Shown here: positions 23,638-31,435 of the stretch, one piece after another
Layout of the letters: each line of letters opens with the position of its first letter
How positions within the stretch are numbered: position 1 is the first letter of the stretch
Notes under the pieces: generated by a model
What the model was told of the DNA's origin: nothing
What the model saw: only the letters and a program-made list of their open reading frames with translations
The model's database searches: none
Assembly (NCBI GenBank): GCA_002494165.1
Contig: DLBH01000039.1
Span: forward strand, 29,529 to 93,528
Origin: Lachnospiraceae bacterium UBA7026
GTDB lineage: Bacteria > Bacillota > Clostridia > Lachnospirales > Lachnospiraceae
DNA: 64,000 nt
Direction of reading: 5' to 3'
Program-made: the position numbers and the translations under genes

Positions 23638-25032
23638 CTAGCAAAGGCAGCTGGGACAGCCCAGCCCCTTCCTGCCTACCAGGTCCCTGGTATCCTTCTT
23701 CTCCCGGCAGGCCTCCTGCATGAGAGCAAGGAGCCGGCAGATGCCGTCATAGCCATGGAAACCTCCCCCCTCCACCATATTGACAAAATAAGGAGTCTGA
23801 TGAAAATAGGCCGCCTTCTGGCCCAGGGCCAGGACTCTTTCCTCATCAAAGCGGGGATAGGTCCTCATATTGTGATGAATCATGGAAGTGACCGGCAGCC
23901 AGGGGGCATGGTCCTTAAGCCAGAGAAAATCCTCCTCTTCCTCCGGGGCAAAGGCATCCCCGTAAAGATGCTTGACCTTAAAACCATGGTCCAGCAGGAG
24001 CCGGGTCAGGCCCAGTATTCCAGGAGTCAGGGAGACATCGAGAGCCAGGGGCATCCCGCCCAGCAGGTCCCTGGTTTCCTCCAGCATGGTCTCACACCTG
24101 GCCCGGAAACCGGCCAGCTCATCCTGGCTGTAGGGCTCAGTGTCCAGAGCCCGGGCCAGCTGTAAAAGTTCCTGGTCGATCTTATCATAGTCAAAGACTA
24201 CCGGCAAGTGGAGATGGTTAACACCCATTTTATCCGACAGCTTTCCGGCCCCGGACCTTGCCAGAGGGTATATGGAAATGTTTAAAAAACTGTCCCCCAT
24301 CTTCTGGTAATCTTCCCAGGTCCGGCAGGAGGTCAGGTCCCTGACCTGGCAGCCCGCCCGGTTAATCAATGTCACCAGCTGGCTCTCCCGGGGAGTAGGG
24401 AAATCATTGCCCACAATATTGACAGCTGTCCGGTCCCGGCCGGACTTGTCTGTAATGACAAGACCTTCATATAAGCCTGCCCTCAACTTCTCATCCGGCG
24501 TGATGCCTCCCTTTTGCACGATGGGGTCCATGTAGCTTTCCACCAGGCAGATATCCGGGAACCTGTCCCGGAGCACCCTGTAGATATAAGGGATGTCTGT
24601 CCCCATGAAATGATGGACACAGACCAGGAATAGAAAGAGCAGCCTGGGCCTTTTACCCACTTTTGTGAGCCGGCCTATAATCTCCGTCACCCCGTCGATG
24701 ACCAGGCCCTCCATGTCCTGGCCGTAGAGGTCGCCCTCCGTAAGACTGAGGAAGGAGTAGCGGTCGCCGGCGTCCATCTCTGCTGCCGTAAGGACAACAC
24801 CCCGGTTGCAGTTACCGCCGCAGACATAGATCTGGTGGGATTCCGGAACCAGCATGCCGATATGGACGATATTCCAGGGGCCATGGGCCGGACTGTTATA
24901 CTCCAGGCCGGGGCGGAAAGGGGCCGGCCAGGCTGCCTGGGATATGGTGACCGTTTCCCTCACACTGGTCTCTGCCTCCTCCCAAGGCTCCAGTCTGGGA
25001 TCATTTTTATTTCCGTGAACCAATTTAAGCAT
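23638..25032 (-). CDS. NifD-like nitrogenase component 1 protein (D1)
   Basis: 464-residue member of the nitrogenase component 1 family. Cys71 and Cys75 in YVCGGNCNRG and Cys138 in VCVHHFMGTD occupy the positions of iron-sulfur ligands in NifD. The region DLYGQDMEGLVIDGVTEII matches the family. The protein ends GLGCPSCLC, a C-terminal CX2CXC that is not a feature of NifD. No homologue of the FeMo-cofactor ligand pattern could be recognised. ATG at 25032 with GAGGTG 6 bases upstream. Partner of K1 directly downstream and of NifH-like 1 upstream. Confidence 0.82.
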   Translation of the reverse strand: MLKLVHGNKNDPRLEPWEEAETSVRETVTISQAAWPAPFRPGLEYNSPAHGPWNIVHIGMLVPESHQIYVCGGNCNRGVVLTAAEMDAGDRYSFLSLTEGDLYGQDMEGLVIDGVTEIIGRLTKVGKRPRLLFLFLVCVHHFMGTDIPYIYRVLRDRFPDICLVESYMDPIVQKGGITPDEKLRAGLYEGLVITDKSGRDRTAVNIVGNDFPTPRESQLVTLINRAGCQVRDLTSCRTWEDYQKMGDSFLNISIYPLARSGAGKLSDKMGVNHLHLPVVFDYDKIDQELLQLARALDTEPYSQDELAGFRARCETMLEETRDLLGGMPLALDVSLTPGILGLTRLLLDHGFKVKHLYGDAFAPEEEEDFLWLKDHAPWLPVTSMIHHNMRTYPRFDEERVLALGQKAAYFHQTPYFVNMVEGGGFHGYDGICRLLALMQEACREKKDTRDLVGRKGLGCPSCLC

Positions 25033-25112
25033 AGAGCACCTCAAAATATCTCTTGATTCCTGTCAGTTCTTCGTTTTTCAGTCTTTTTTAACTGGTCTCT
25101 TTCGTTTTTTAT

Positions 25113-25898
25113 CTATCTGTTGGTCTGGCCATCTCCTGGCCAGTCTATGCCGCTGACCCTCTCTATTTCCAGGGTCAGCTTCTCATAATCCCGGGCCATG
25201 GAGGAATCGGGAAAGGCCTCTACCACTGTCATGGCCAGGTCTTCCGCTTCTGCCACCAGGCCGCTTCTGGGTAGGTCGCCCACAATCCGGCTCCTGATAT
25301 CTTCTGCCAGCTGCCGGACCTTCTTGTCCTCATCTTTGACATCCCTGCGGTTCAGGATGAGACCACCCAGCTTTGCGTAGTCCCGCCTTTTAAAATTCTC
25401 CACGGCCATAGCGATATTGGCCGCCGCGTAAATGGACATATTTTCCCCGGAGGTAACTACAAATACCTGGTCGGCATAGCCATTTCTCATGGGCATGGAA
25501 AAACCACCGCAAACCACATCTCCCAGCACGTCGTAGATGATCACATCCGGCTGGTAACGTTCATAGGCCCCCTTTTCCTTAAGCATCTCCAGGGCGGCAA
25601 TAATCCCCCTGCCGGCACAGCCCAGGCCAGGCGGGGGACCTCCTGCCTCCACACAGAGCACACCCCTGAAGCCGGGGGTTACCATCTCTTCGAGGGCCAG
25701 CTTTTTCCCCTTCTGCCTGGTCAGGTTCAAAATAGTTTCCACTGGCTTTCCATGGCGTAAAAGAGCCGTTGAATCCGCCTTGGGATCACAGCCGATCTGC
25801 ATGACCTTAAGACCCTGGCCTGCCATGACTGCGGCCACATTGGAAATGGTGGTGGACTTGCCAATCCCACCCTTGCCATATACTGCTATTTTTTTCAT
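25113..25898 (-). CDS. NifH-like reductase/ATPase 1
   Basis: ATP-dependent iron-sulfur reductase of the NifH/BchL/CfbC superfamily. P-loop [10 protein letters not shown] (residues 6-15), [10 protein letters not shown], and both subunit-bridging 4Fe-4S cysteines in [13 protein letters not shown] and [11 protein letters not shown] are intact, so it should form the classic homodimer and deliver electrons to D1/K1. 261 residues from ATG 25898. The ribosome binding region is duplicated (GATATCTCTTCCTT twice on the plus strand), and a TTG 13 codons upstream is possible but less likely. Followed by D1 after 80 bases. Confidence 0.9.
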   Translation of the reverse strand: MKKIAVYGKGGIGKSTTISNVAAVMAGQGLKVMQIGCDPKADSTALLRHGKPVETILNLTRQKGKKLALEEMVTPGFRGVLCVEAGGPPPGLGCAGRGIIAALEMLKEKGAYERYQPDVIIYDVLGDVVCGGFSMPMRNGYADQVFVVTSGENMSIYAAANIAMAVENFKRRDYAKLGGLILNRRDVKDEDKKVRQLAEDIRSRIVGDLPRSGLVAEAEDLAMTVVEAFPDSSMARDYEKLTLEIERVSGIDWPGDGQTNR

Positions 25899-25966
25899 GG
25901 ATATCTCTTCCTTCCTCGATATCTCTTCCTTGCTCAAAATCTCATCCCGGGTCAGTCGTCGTGCTC

Positions 25967-26212
25967 CTATACCTTGGCATAGGCCACTTTAGCCGTCACC
26001 CCGCCAAGTCTGCCGATCCTTCCTGACAGGCTGCTGATCTCTGTCTGGGGAGCATCCAGGACCAGGCTGATGATATTGATGCCCTTTTCCCGGTAGGGAA
26101 TACCCATCCGGCCCACCACATAGTCAGAATATTCATGAATCAGGTCATTGAGCTGACCTGTTGCATCCGTGTCCTCCACAATTATGGACAGCACTGCAAT
26201 CCTTGTCTCCAT
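25967..26212 (-). CDS. TM1266-type small regulator (iron-only hydrogenase system regulator family)
   Basis: 81-residue protein of the TM1266 family, an ACT/NikR C-terminal-like fold usually found next to [FeFe]-hydrogenase or its maturation genes and of unproven function. The sequence has RIAVLSIIVED, a central VVGRMGIPYREKGINIISLVLDA and SSLSGRIGRLGGV, the typical pattern. AAAGGAG precedes the ATG. Here it sits between hypE and NifH-like 1, not with hydEFG. A role in sensing or regulating this gene set is inferred from position. Confidence 0.8.
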   Translation of the reverse strand: METRIAVLSIIVEDTDATGQLNDLIHEYSDYVVGRMGIPYREKGINIISLVLDAPQTEISSLSGRIGRLGGVTAKVAYAKV

Positions 26213-26276
26213 AGCTTACTCCTTTATACTGTCTTCTTGTATTGCCTGCAATCTCAGCAGTATTTTGCCGGCAGTC

Positions 26277-27293
26277 TCAGCAGATTCTAGGCAGCAGCTC
26301 ACCGCCTGGCGGGGGCAGCAGGGTCTTAGACCCGATCTCTGTCACCATGGTTACCCTGCCTGGCATATCTTCAGTTACCCTGCCGATAATTGCCGCGTCA
26401 CGGGTATATTTGCCTTCCCTTAATTTGTTGACCAGACCCTCGGCCTGGTCCGGCGGGGCCACGATAACCAACCGGCCTTCACAGGCCAGGTAAAGAGGTT
26501 CTAAGCCCAGCATGGAACATACTCCCTGGACCGGACCCTGGACGGGGATATTTTCCGACGTCAACTCTATGCCTACCTTACTCTGGTCAGCAATCTCATA
26601 GAGGACCGTGCCCACTCCGCCCCGGGTGGCATCCCGGACCACATGCAGGTCCTTAGTCACTGTCAGCATATCTGCCACGGCACCATTTAAGGGAGCACAG
26701 TCACTGGTGACCTCCGCCTCTATGCCGAAGTCCTCCCTTGCCAGGAGGATGGTGCAGCCATGGCGGCCCACATCGCCACTGACAATGATAAGGTCTCCGG
26801 GTCTGGCCTTGCTTCCGGAGGTCTCCACTCCCTCAGGAATAAATCCGATTCCTGTGGTTGTGATAAAGACCCCGTCCACCTGGCCCCTGCCGGCAACCTT
26901 GGTATCCCCGGCAACGATCCTGACACCGGCTTCCCGGGCGGTCCGGCCCATGGATGCCACGATCCGGTCAAGCCTGTCCATGGAAAAGCCTTCCTCAATG
27001 ACAAATGCACAGGTCAGGTAGCGGGGAGTGGCCCCCATGCAGGCCAGGTCATTGACCGTACCGCAGATACTTAATTTGCCGATATCCCCTCCCGGAAACT
27101 CCGCCGGGGATACGATAAAGCCATCGGTAGATACGGCGATCCTACCCTTGTCCATGGCCAGGACTGCCGCGTCATCCCCGGTCAGATCCGGATTGTCAAA
27201 ATATTTTTTAAAGATATCATGGATCAGCTGGTTGGTCTGGCTGCCTCCAGCGCCATGGGCCATCGTTACCTTTTTCTCTGAATCAGTCTTCAT
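26277..27293 (-). CDS. hypE: Hydrogenase maturation protein HypE
   Basis: Dehydrates the carbamoyl group delivered by HypF to a thiocyanate on its own C-terminal Cys, the source of the CN ligands of the Fe(CN)2CO unit. It is a PurM-like ATPase with MAHGAGGSQTNQLI at the start, DLTGDDAAVL, VNDLACMGATPRYL, AGDTKV and RDATRGGVGTVL. The protein ends PRIC, so the essential terminal Cys (residue 338) is present and the enzyme should be active. It overlaps the hypD end by 11 bases; GGAGGAGC precedes the ATG. Confidence 0.96.
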   Translation of the reverse strand: MKTDSEKKVTMAHGAGGSQTNQLIHDIFKKYFDNPDLTGDDAAVLAMDKGRIAVSTDGFIVSPAEFPGGDIGKLSICGTVNDLACMGATPRYLTCAFVIEEGFSMDRLDRIVASMGRTAREAGVRIVAGDTKVAGRGQVDGVFITTTGIGFIPEGVETSGSKARPGDLIIVSGDVGRHGCTILLAREDFGIEAEVTSDCAPLNGAVADMLTVTKDLHVVRDATRGGVGTVLYEIADQSKVGIELTSENIPVQGPVQGVCSMLGLEPLYLACEGRLVIVAPPDQAEGLVNKLREGKYTRDAAIIGRVTEDMPGRVTMVTEIGSKTLLPPPGGELLPRIC

Positions 27294-28368
27294 TTTTGTC
27301 GCTCCTCCCCTTCTTCTCTAAAAGGCCTCCATACTGATAGTAGGCCGAGCAGGCTCCTTCCCCTGAAACCATGCAGGCTCCCACCGGATGCAAGGGAGTG
27401 CAGCCCTTACCGAACACCGGGCAGTCCGTAGGCAGACAGGCCCCCTTGAGGACTTCACCACAGCGGCAGGCCGGATTGGTCCTGGCTTCCATCTTCGGCA
27501 CGGCAAAACGGATCCGGGCGTCGAAGGCCGCATATTGGTCACGGAGTTTGAGCCCCGAACCGGCTATAGTTCCCAGACCTCTCCACTCAGCGTCACAGGC
27601 CTCCATATAGTGGTCCATCATGGCCAGGCCGGCCGGACTGCCTTCCTCCTTTACAACCCTGGGATAGGCATTGACAAAGAAAGGCTTTCCCTCCTCATAT
27701 TTCTTTAAAATCACCACAAATGCCGTCAGCAGTTCTCTGGCAGTAAAGCCGGCAACCACGCCGCTGATCCCCTCTTCCTCGGCCAGCTTCCGGCAGAGGC
27801 CAGTCCCGGTTATAGCATTGACATGGCCCGGATAAAGGAAAACATCCGCAGTCCCTTTTAAGGCCTGATAGGCCTGGGGCATGGTCTTGTTGGCTGTCAG
27901 CAGGGAAAAATTATCCACGCCTTCCCGCTCTGCCTTTTCCAGGGCAAAGCAGCTGGCAGGCACGGTGGTCTCAAAACCTACAGAGAGAAAGACCACCTGG
28001 GTCTCCGGATGGGCCGCCGCATAATCCACAGCGTCAGCAGGTGAGTAAACCACCTGGACCCTGGCCCCCTCAGCCCTGGCTGCCGCCAGACTTTTCTCTG
28101 AGCCAGGCACTCTGACCAGGTCACCGAAGGTACAAAGAGTCACTCCTTTTTCCAGTCCCAGCCAGACCGCCTCATCGATATAGTCAGCGGGAGTTACACA
28201 GACCGGGCATCCTGGTCCCGAAATTACCTTGACCTGGTCTGGCAGCAACTGCCTCAGTCCCAGTCTGAAGATCTCATGGGTATGGGTCCCGCAGACCTCC
28301 ATCACCCTGAGGCCCGGACCGCTGTAGTTCATCAGATATTGTCTGGCTTCCTTTAATTTATCACTCAT
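27283..28368 (-). CDS. hypD: Hydrogenase maturation protein HypD
   Basis: Iron-sulfur scaffold on which, with HypC, iron receives two CN and one CO. Conserved motifs are MEVCGTHTHEIF, ISGPGCPVCVTP, FLSVGFETTVPA, the thiol-disulfide region and the C-terminal 4Fe-4S cysteines in PACRCGEVLKGACLPTDC, DCPVFGKGCTPLHPVGACMVS. 361 residues, normal. The ATG overlaps the hypC stop (ATGA), so the two products are made in balance. All catalytic cysteines I can recognise are kept, which argues for a working Fe(CN)2CO pathway. Confidence 0.96.
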   Translation of the reverse strand: MSDKLKEARQYLMNYSGPGLRVMEVCGTHTHEIFRLGLRQLLPDQVKVISGPGCPVCVTPADYIDEAVWLGLEKGVTLCTFGDLVRVPGSEKSLAAARAEGARVQVVYSPADAVDYAAAHPETQVVFLSVGFETTVPASCFALEKAEREGVDNFSLLTANKTMPQAYQALKGTADVFLYPGHVNAITGTGLCRKLAEEEGISGVVAGFTARELLTAFVVILKKYEEGKPFFVNAYPRVVKEEGSPAGLAMMDHYMEACDAEWRGLGTIAGSGLKLRDQYAAFDARIRFAVPKMEARTNPACRCGEVLKGACLPTDCPVFGKGCTPLHPVGACMVSGEGACSAYYQYGGLLEKKGRSDKNED

Positions 28369-28574
28369 AAAAGATCCTCCAACAGGTCGTCTGTCTCCTC
28401 CTGGTCATCCGAATCAATCCTGGCTATAGCCATGCCTGCGTGAACCATCACATAATCTCCCGGCTCCAGCTCTTCGAGGAGCTGGGCGGAGATCTCTTTT
28501 TTAGCTCCGGAGGCATCCACAACTGCCATTCCATCCTTCATAGTCAGCACTCTGGCCGGTAATCCTACACACAT
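28365..28574 (-). CDS. hypC: Hydrogenase maturation chaperone HypC
   Basis: 69-residue chaperone that carries iron with HypD and delivers Fe(CN)2CO to the target apoprotein. It begins MCVGLPARVL, with the essential Cys2 exposed after Met removal, and has the OB-like core (VVDASGAKKEISAQLLEEL, GDYVMVHAGMAIARID). An acidic tail follows. The HypC client protein normally is a [NiFe]-hydrogenase large subunit; none is encoded in this window, so its client here is unknown. Confidence 0.95.
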   Translation of the reverse strand: MCVGLPARVLTMKDGMAVVDASGAKKEISAQLLEELEPGDYVMVHAGMAIARIDSDDQEETDDLLEDLL

Positions 28575-28838
28575 ATTTTATCCTCCATCTTCGTCAGGGG
28601 TCTCCCGGCATGTCCCCGGACCCAAAGCCCGGGCCGGCCACTTCCGGCCTTGACTAAAGCAGATCCCCTTGCTTGTATCTTTTGCTCTTATCTATCTTCT
28701 TATACTTATGACTGCCTGTCTGGCAGCTGCCTGCATTTTAATCTCGTTTTTTTTCTTCTACTTTTACTTTTCACTGCTATCTTAACAGTTAGCTACTTTC
28801 TTTTCTCCCGGGACCGGGACTTCATCCGGGGCCTCCGG
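28575..28838. other. 264-bp spacer between hypF and hypC
   Basis: No gene is seen. The plus strand is pyrimidine-rich in its right-hand two thirds. The GC-rich left part next to hypC (28597-28650) contains CCCGGGCCGGCC and GGCC palindromes and could fold. No clear terminator or promoter was found, so hypF and hypC may still share a transcript. Confidence 0.5.
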
Positions 28839-31334
28839 TCAGTCTTTTGCCCCGCTTTCCCTTAGCCTGTCCTGGCGGGTAAGCCATTCCAGGCCAAAAG
28901 CCGCCTGACCCAGACCAATGCCTCCATCATTGGGGGGAATCATCCGGTGGCGGAGCACCTGCAGGCCCTGGTCTTCGAGTCCCCTGATACAAAGATCCAG
29001 AAGCAGGGTGTTCTGGTAGACACCCCCGCTTAAGGCTACGGTCCTGGTCCCGGTCTCCCGGCTGGCCTTAACACAGGCCTCCACAACCATGTCAGCCAGG
29101 GACCGGTGGAAAGTAAAGGCAAGACTTTCCGTACTGGTGCCCGCCAGCCTCTCCCGGACAAGCTGTTCAAATAGCTGTCCCGAAGGCAGCAGCCACCGGC
29201 CCTTGTCTTCATCATAGGCACAGCCGGCCGGCTCTTCCCCGAGGAGAAACTCTGACCCTGCCATATCCTTATCAGGACCATTGGATCCTGTTATGTCCTT
29301 ACCGGGTAATTCTGACCCGTCCATATACTTACTGGAAACCTGACGCCCAGTCCTCTTCTCCCAGTCCTGCCAGCGCTGGGCGGCAAACTGCAGCTGGATG
29401 GACGCCTCTCCCTCGTAGGTGGAGACCCTCCTGACACCCAGAACCGCACTGACGGCATCAAAAAGGCGGCCGGCGCTGGTACTCATTACAGAATTAATGC
29501 CCCTTTGCGCCATGACTGCGATCATCCTGGCTTCCTTTTCCCCACAAAGGTCCAGCTGACAGGCCAGCCTGATCCCTTCCTCCTTGCCAAACCGGTCAAG
29601 AAGCAGGGAGACGGCCACCCTCCAGCCTTCCCTGGCAGAGGCGTCACCGCCAGGCTGGATAAAGGGTTCCAGACTGGCCCAGCGGGAAAAGGTCCCATAG
29701 TCACAAAGAAGGATTTCCCCTCCCCAGATGCTGGCGTCACTTCCATAGCCGGTCCCGTCGAAGGCCACACCGATCACCCGGCCTTCCTTCCAGTCATTTT
29801 CTGCCATACAGGACAGGATATGAGCGTAGTGGTGCTGGACCTCCAGGACCGGCAGTCCTCTTTTTTCTCCCAGGTCTTTGGCAAAATAGGTGGTATTGTA
29901 GCCGGGATGACTGTCGCAGACGATCAGGGACGGATCTGCTTCCAGCAGGTCTTCCATCCTGGCCGAGGATTCCTGCAGGGCTCTGACCGTCCTCACATCC
30001 CCCATGTCTCCCACATAGGGAGAGGGATAGAGGAGCTGCTTTTTGCCGACACAGAAGCTGTTTTTCAGCTCAGCGCCCACAGCAAACACCTGACCCTGCC
30101 AGGGCCTGTCCACCATGACAGGCAAAGGTGCATAGCCCCTGGACCTTCTGATCATATAAGGCCCTCCCCGGAAGTCATCCATGACCGTGTCATCTGCCCG
30201 TATCCGGATGAGCCGGTTGTGGGAGAGGACCAGATCGCAGAAACCTCCAATCTCCTCAGCCACATCCTGGTCATCCCTGCAGAGGGGGGCTCCCCGGGCA
30301 TTGGCGCTGGTCATCACCAGACAGTCAGGCATCCTGATCTCGTCCTTACTGTCAAAAAGCAGCAGTTGGACCGGAGCGTAAGGCAGCATGACACCCAGCT
30401 TGGGATTGTCGGGGGCCACCAGGTCCCTGACCCTGCTGTCCTTTCGTTTTTGCAATAGTAAAATGGGCTTCTGGTGGCCGGTCAGGATCTCCTCCTGCCA
30501 GGGACTGACCAGACATTCTCTTTTTACAATATCTATATTTCTCATCATCACCGCAAAGGGCTTCTGGGGACGGCATTTCCTCTGACGAAGCCGGCGGACG
30601 GCCTCCTCATTTCCCGCGTCACAGCAGAGGTGGAAGCCCCCGATACCCTTGATGGCCGCAATACCCCCATCCCGGATCAGCTGGCGGACAGCCCGGATGG
30701 CCTGACTTCCTTTCTCTAAGGCCTGGCCGCTGGCCGGATCAAGGATATAAACCTCCGGCCCGCATTCATTACAGCAGACCGGCTGGGCGTCGTAACGCCT
30801 GGTCTCCGGATGGCTGTACTCATAAGCACATTCCGGGCACATGGGAAAGTCCGCCATACTGGTCCGCACCCGGTCATAAGGCATAGAGTCTAAGATCGTC
30901 AGTCTGGGCCCGCAGCAGGTACAATTGATGAAGGGATGCAGGTATCTCCGGTCCCTGGGATCGTACATTTCCCGGCTACACTGGTCGCAGACCGCTATGT
31001 CAGGGGATACGAAAATGTCTCCCTCAATCTTTCCTGACTCAATAATCTCAAAGTCCTCTGTCAGGTCCGGACCTTCTAAAGGCTCCAGGTCCTCCACATC
31101 CATCCTAAGGATAACCGCCCTCTGGGGAGGCTCCTCCTCAATGGCTTTAATAAAGCCGTTCAGGGCTTCCTGGCCGGCCCGGGCATAGATCTCCACATAG
31201 GGGCCCATATTACAGACAGACCCTTTTATGCCAAATCTCATGGCATGGCGGCTGACCGTGGGACGGAAACCGACACCCTGGACGATGCCAAAGACATGTA
31301 TTCTTTTTATCTTGTCTGCTTGTTTATGCTCCAT
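28839..31334 (-). CDS. hypF: Carbamoyltransferase HypF
   Basis: Makes carbamoyl-adenylate from carbamoyl phosphate and ATP and transfers the carbamoyl to HypE. Domains in order: acylphosphatase-like (VQGVGFRPTV, residues 18-27), two zinc-finger pairs (CDQCSREMYDP, CTCCGPR, CPECAYEY, CCNECGP), YrdC-like (IKGIGGFHL) and Kae1-like (VQHHYAHILS, ALSGGVYQN). 831 residues is somewhat long; a three-copy 30-bp repeat encodes an insert around GSELPGKDITGSNGPDKDMA. Sits between the fused NifDK-like gene and hypC. Function as a HypF is firm; the client is not. Confidence 0.96.
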   Translation of the reverse strand: MEHKQADKIKRIHVFGIVQGVGFRPTVSRHAMRFGIKGSVCNMGPYVEIYARAGQEALNGFIKAIEEEPPQRAVILRMDVEDLEPLEGPDLTEDFEIIESGKIEGDIFVSPDIAVCDQCSREMYDPRDRRYLHPFINCTCCGPRLTILDSMPYDRVRTSMADFPMCPECAYEYSHPETRRYDAQPVCCNECGPEVYILDPASGQALEKGSQAIRAVRQLIRDGGIAAIKGIGGFHLCCDAGNEEAVRRLRQRKCRPQKPFAVMMRNIDIVKRECLVSPWQEEILTGHQKPILLLQKRKDSRVRDLVAPDNPKLGVMLPYAPVQLLLFDSKDEIRMPDCLVMTSANARGAPLCRDDQDVAEEIGGFCDLVLSHNRLIRIRADDTVMDDFRGGPYMIRRSRGYAPLPVMVDRPWQGQVFAVGAELKNSFCVGKKQLLYPSPYVGDMGDVRTVRALQESSARMEDLLEADPSLIVCDSHPGYNTTYFAKDLGEKRGLPVLEVQHHYAHILSCMAENDWKEGRVIGVAFDGTGYGSDASIWGGEILLCDYGTFSRWASLEPFIQPGGDASAREGWRVAVSLLLDRFGKEEGIRLACQLDLCGEKEARMIAVMAQRGINSVMSTSAGRLFDAVSAVLGVRRVSTYEGEASIQLQFAAQRWQDWEKRTGRQVSSKYMDGSELPGKDITGSNGPDKDMAGSEFLLGEEPAGCAYDEDKGRWLLPSGQLFEQLVRERLAGTSTESLAFTFHRSLADMVVEACVKASRETGTRTVALSGGVYQNTLLLDLCIRGLEDQGLQVLRHRMIPPNDGGIGLGQAAFGLEWLTRQDRLRESGAKD
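29251..29340. repeat. In-frame tandem repeat in hypF, 3 copies of 30 bp
   Basis: Units at 29251, 29281 and 29311 share a plus-strand core CCTGCCATATCCTTA with changes. They encode an insertion in the Kae1-like part of HypF that other HypF proteins lack as far as I know. Confidence 0.8.
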
Positions 31335-31435
31335 AGGTCTCCCATCTCATCAACATGAAAATCTGTCTTAGTCATACTCACTTAATCTTAATACTCATCT
31401 GTAAATTATATTCCTGATATCTATGCTGACTCAGG

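Noticed and set aside
29505-30458. Open frame of 317 codons on the plus strand
   Set aside because: It is a shadow of hypF, composed of antisense codons.
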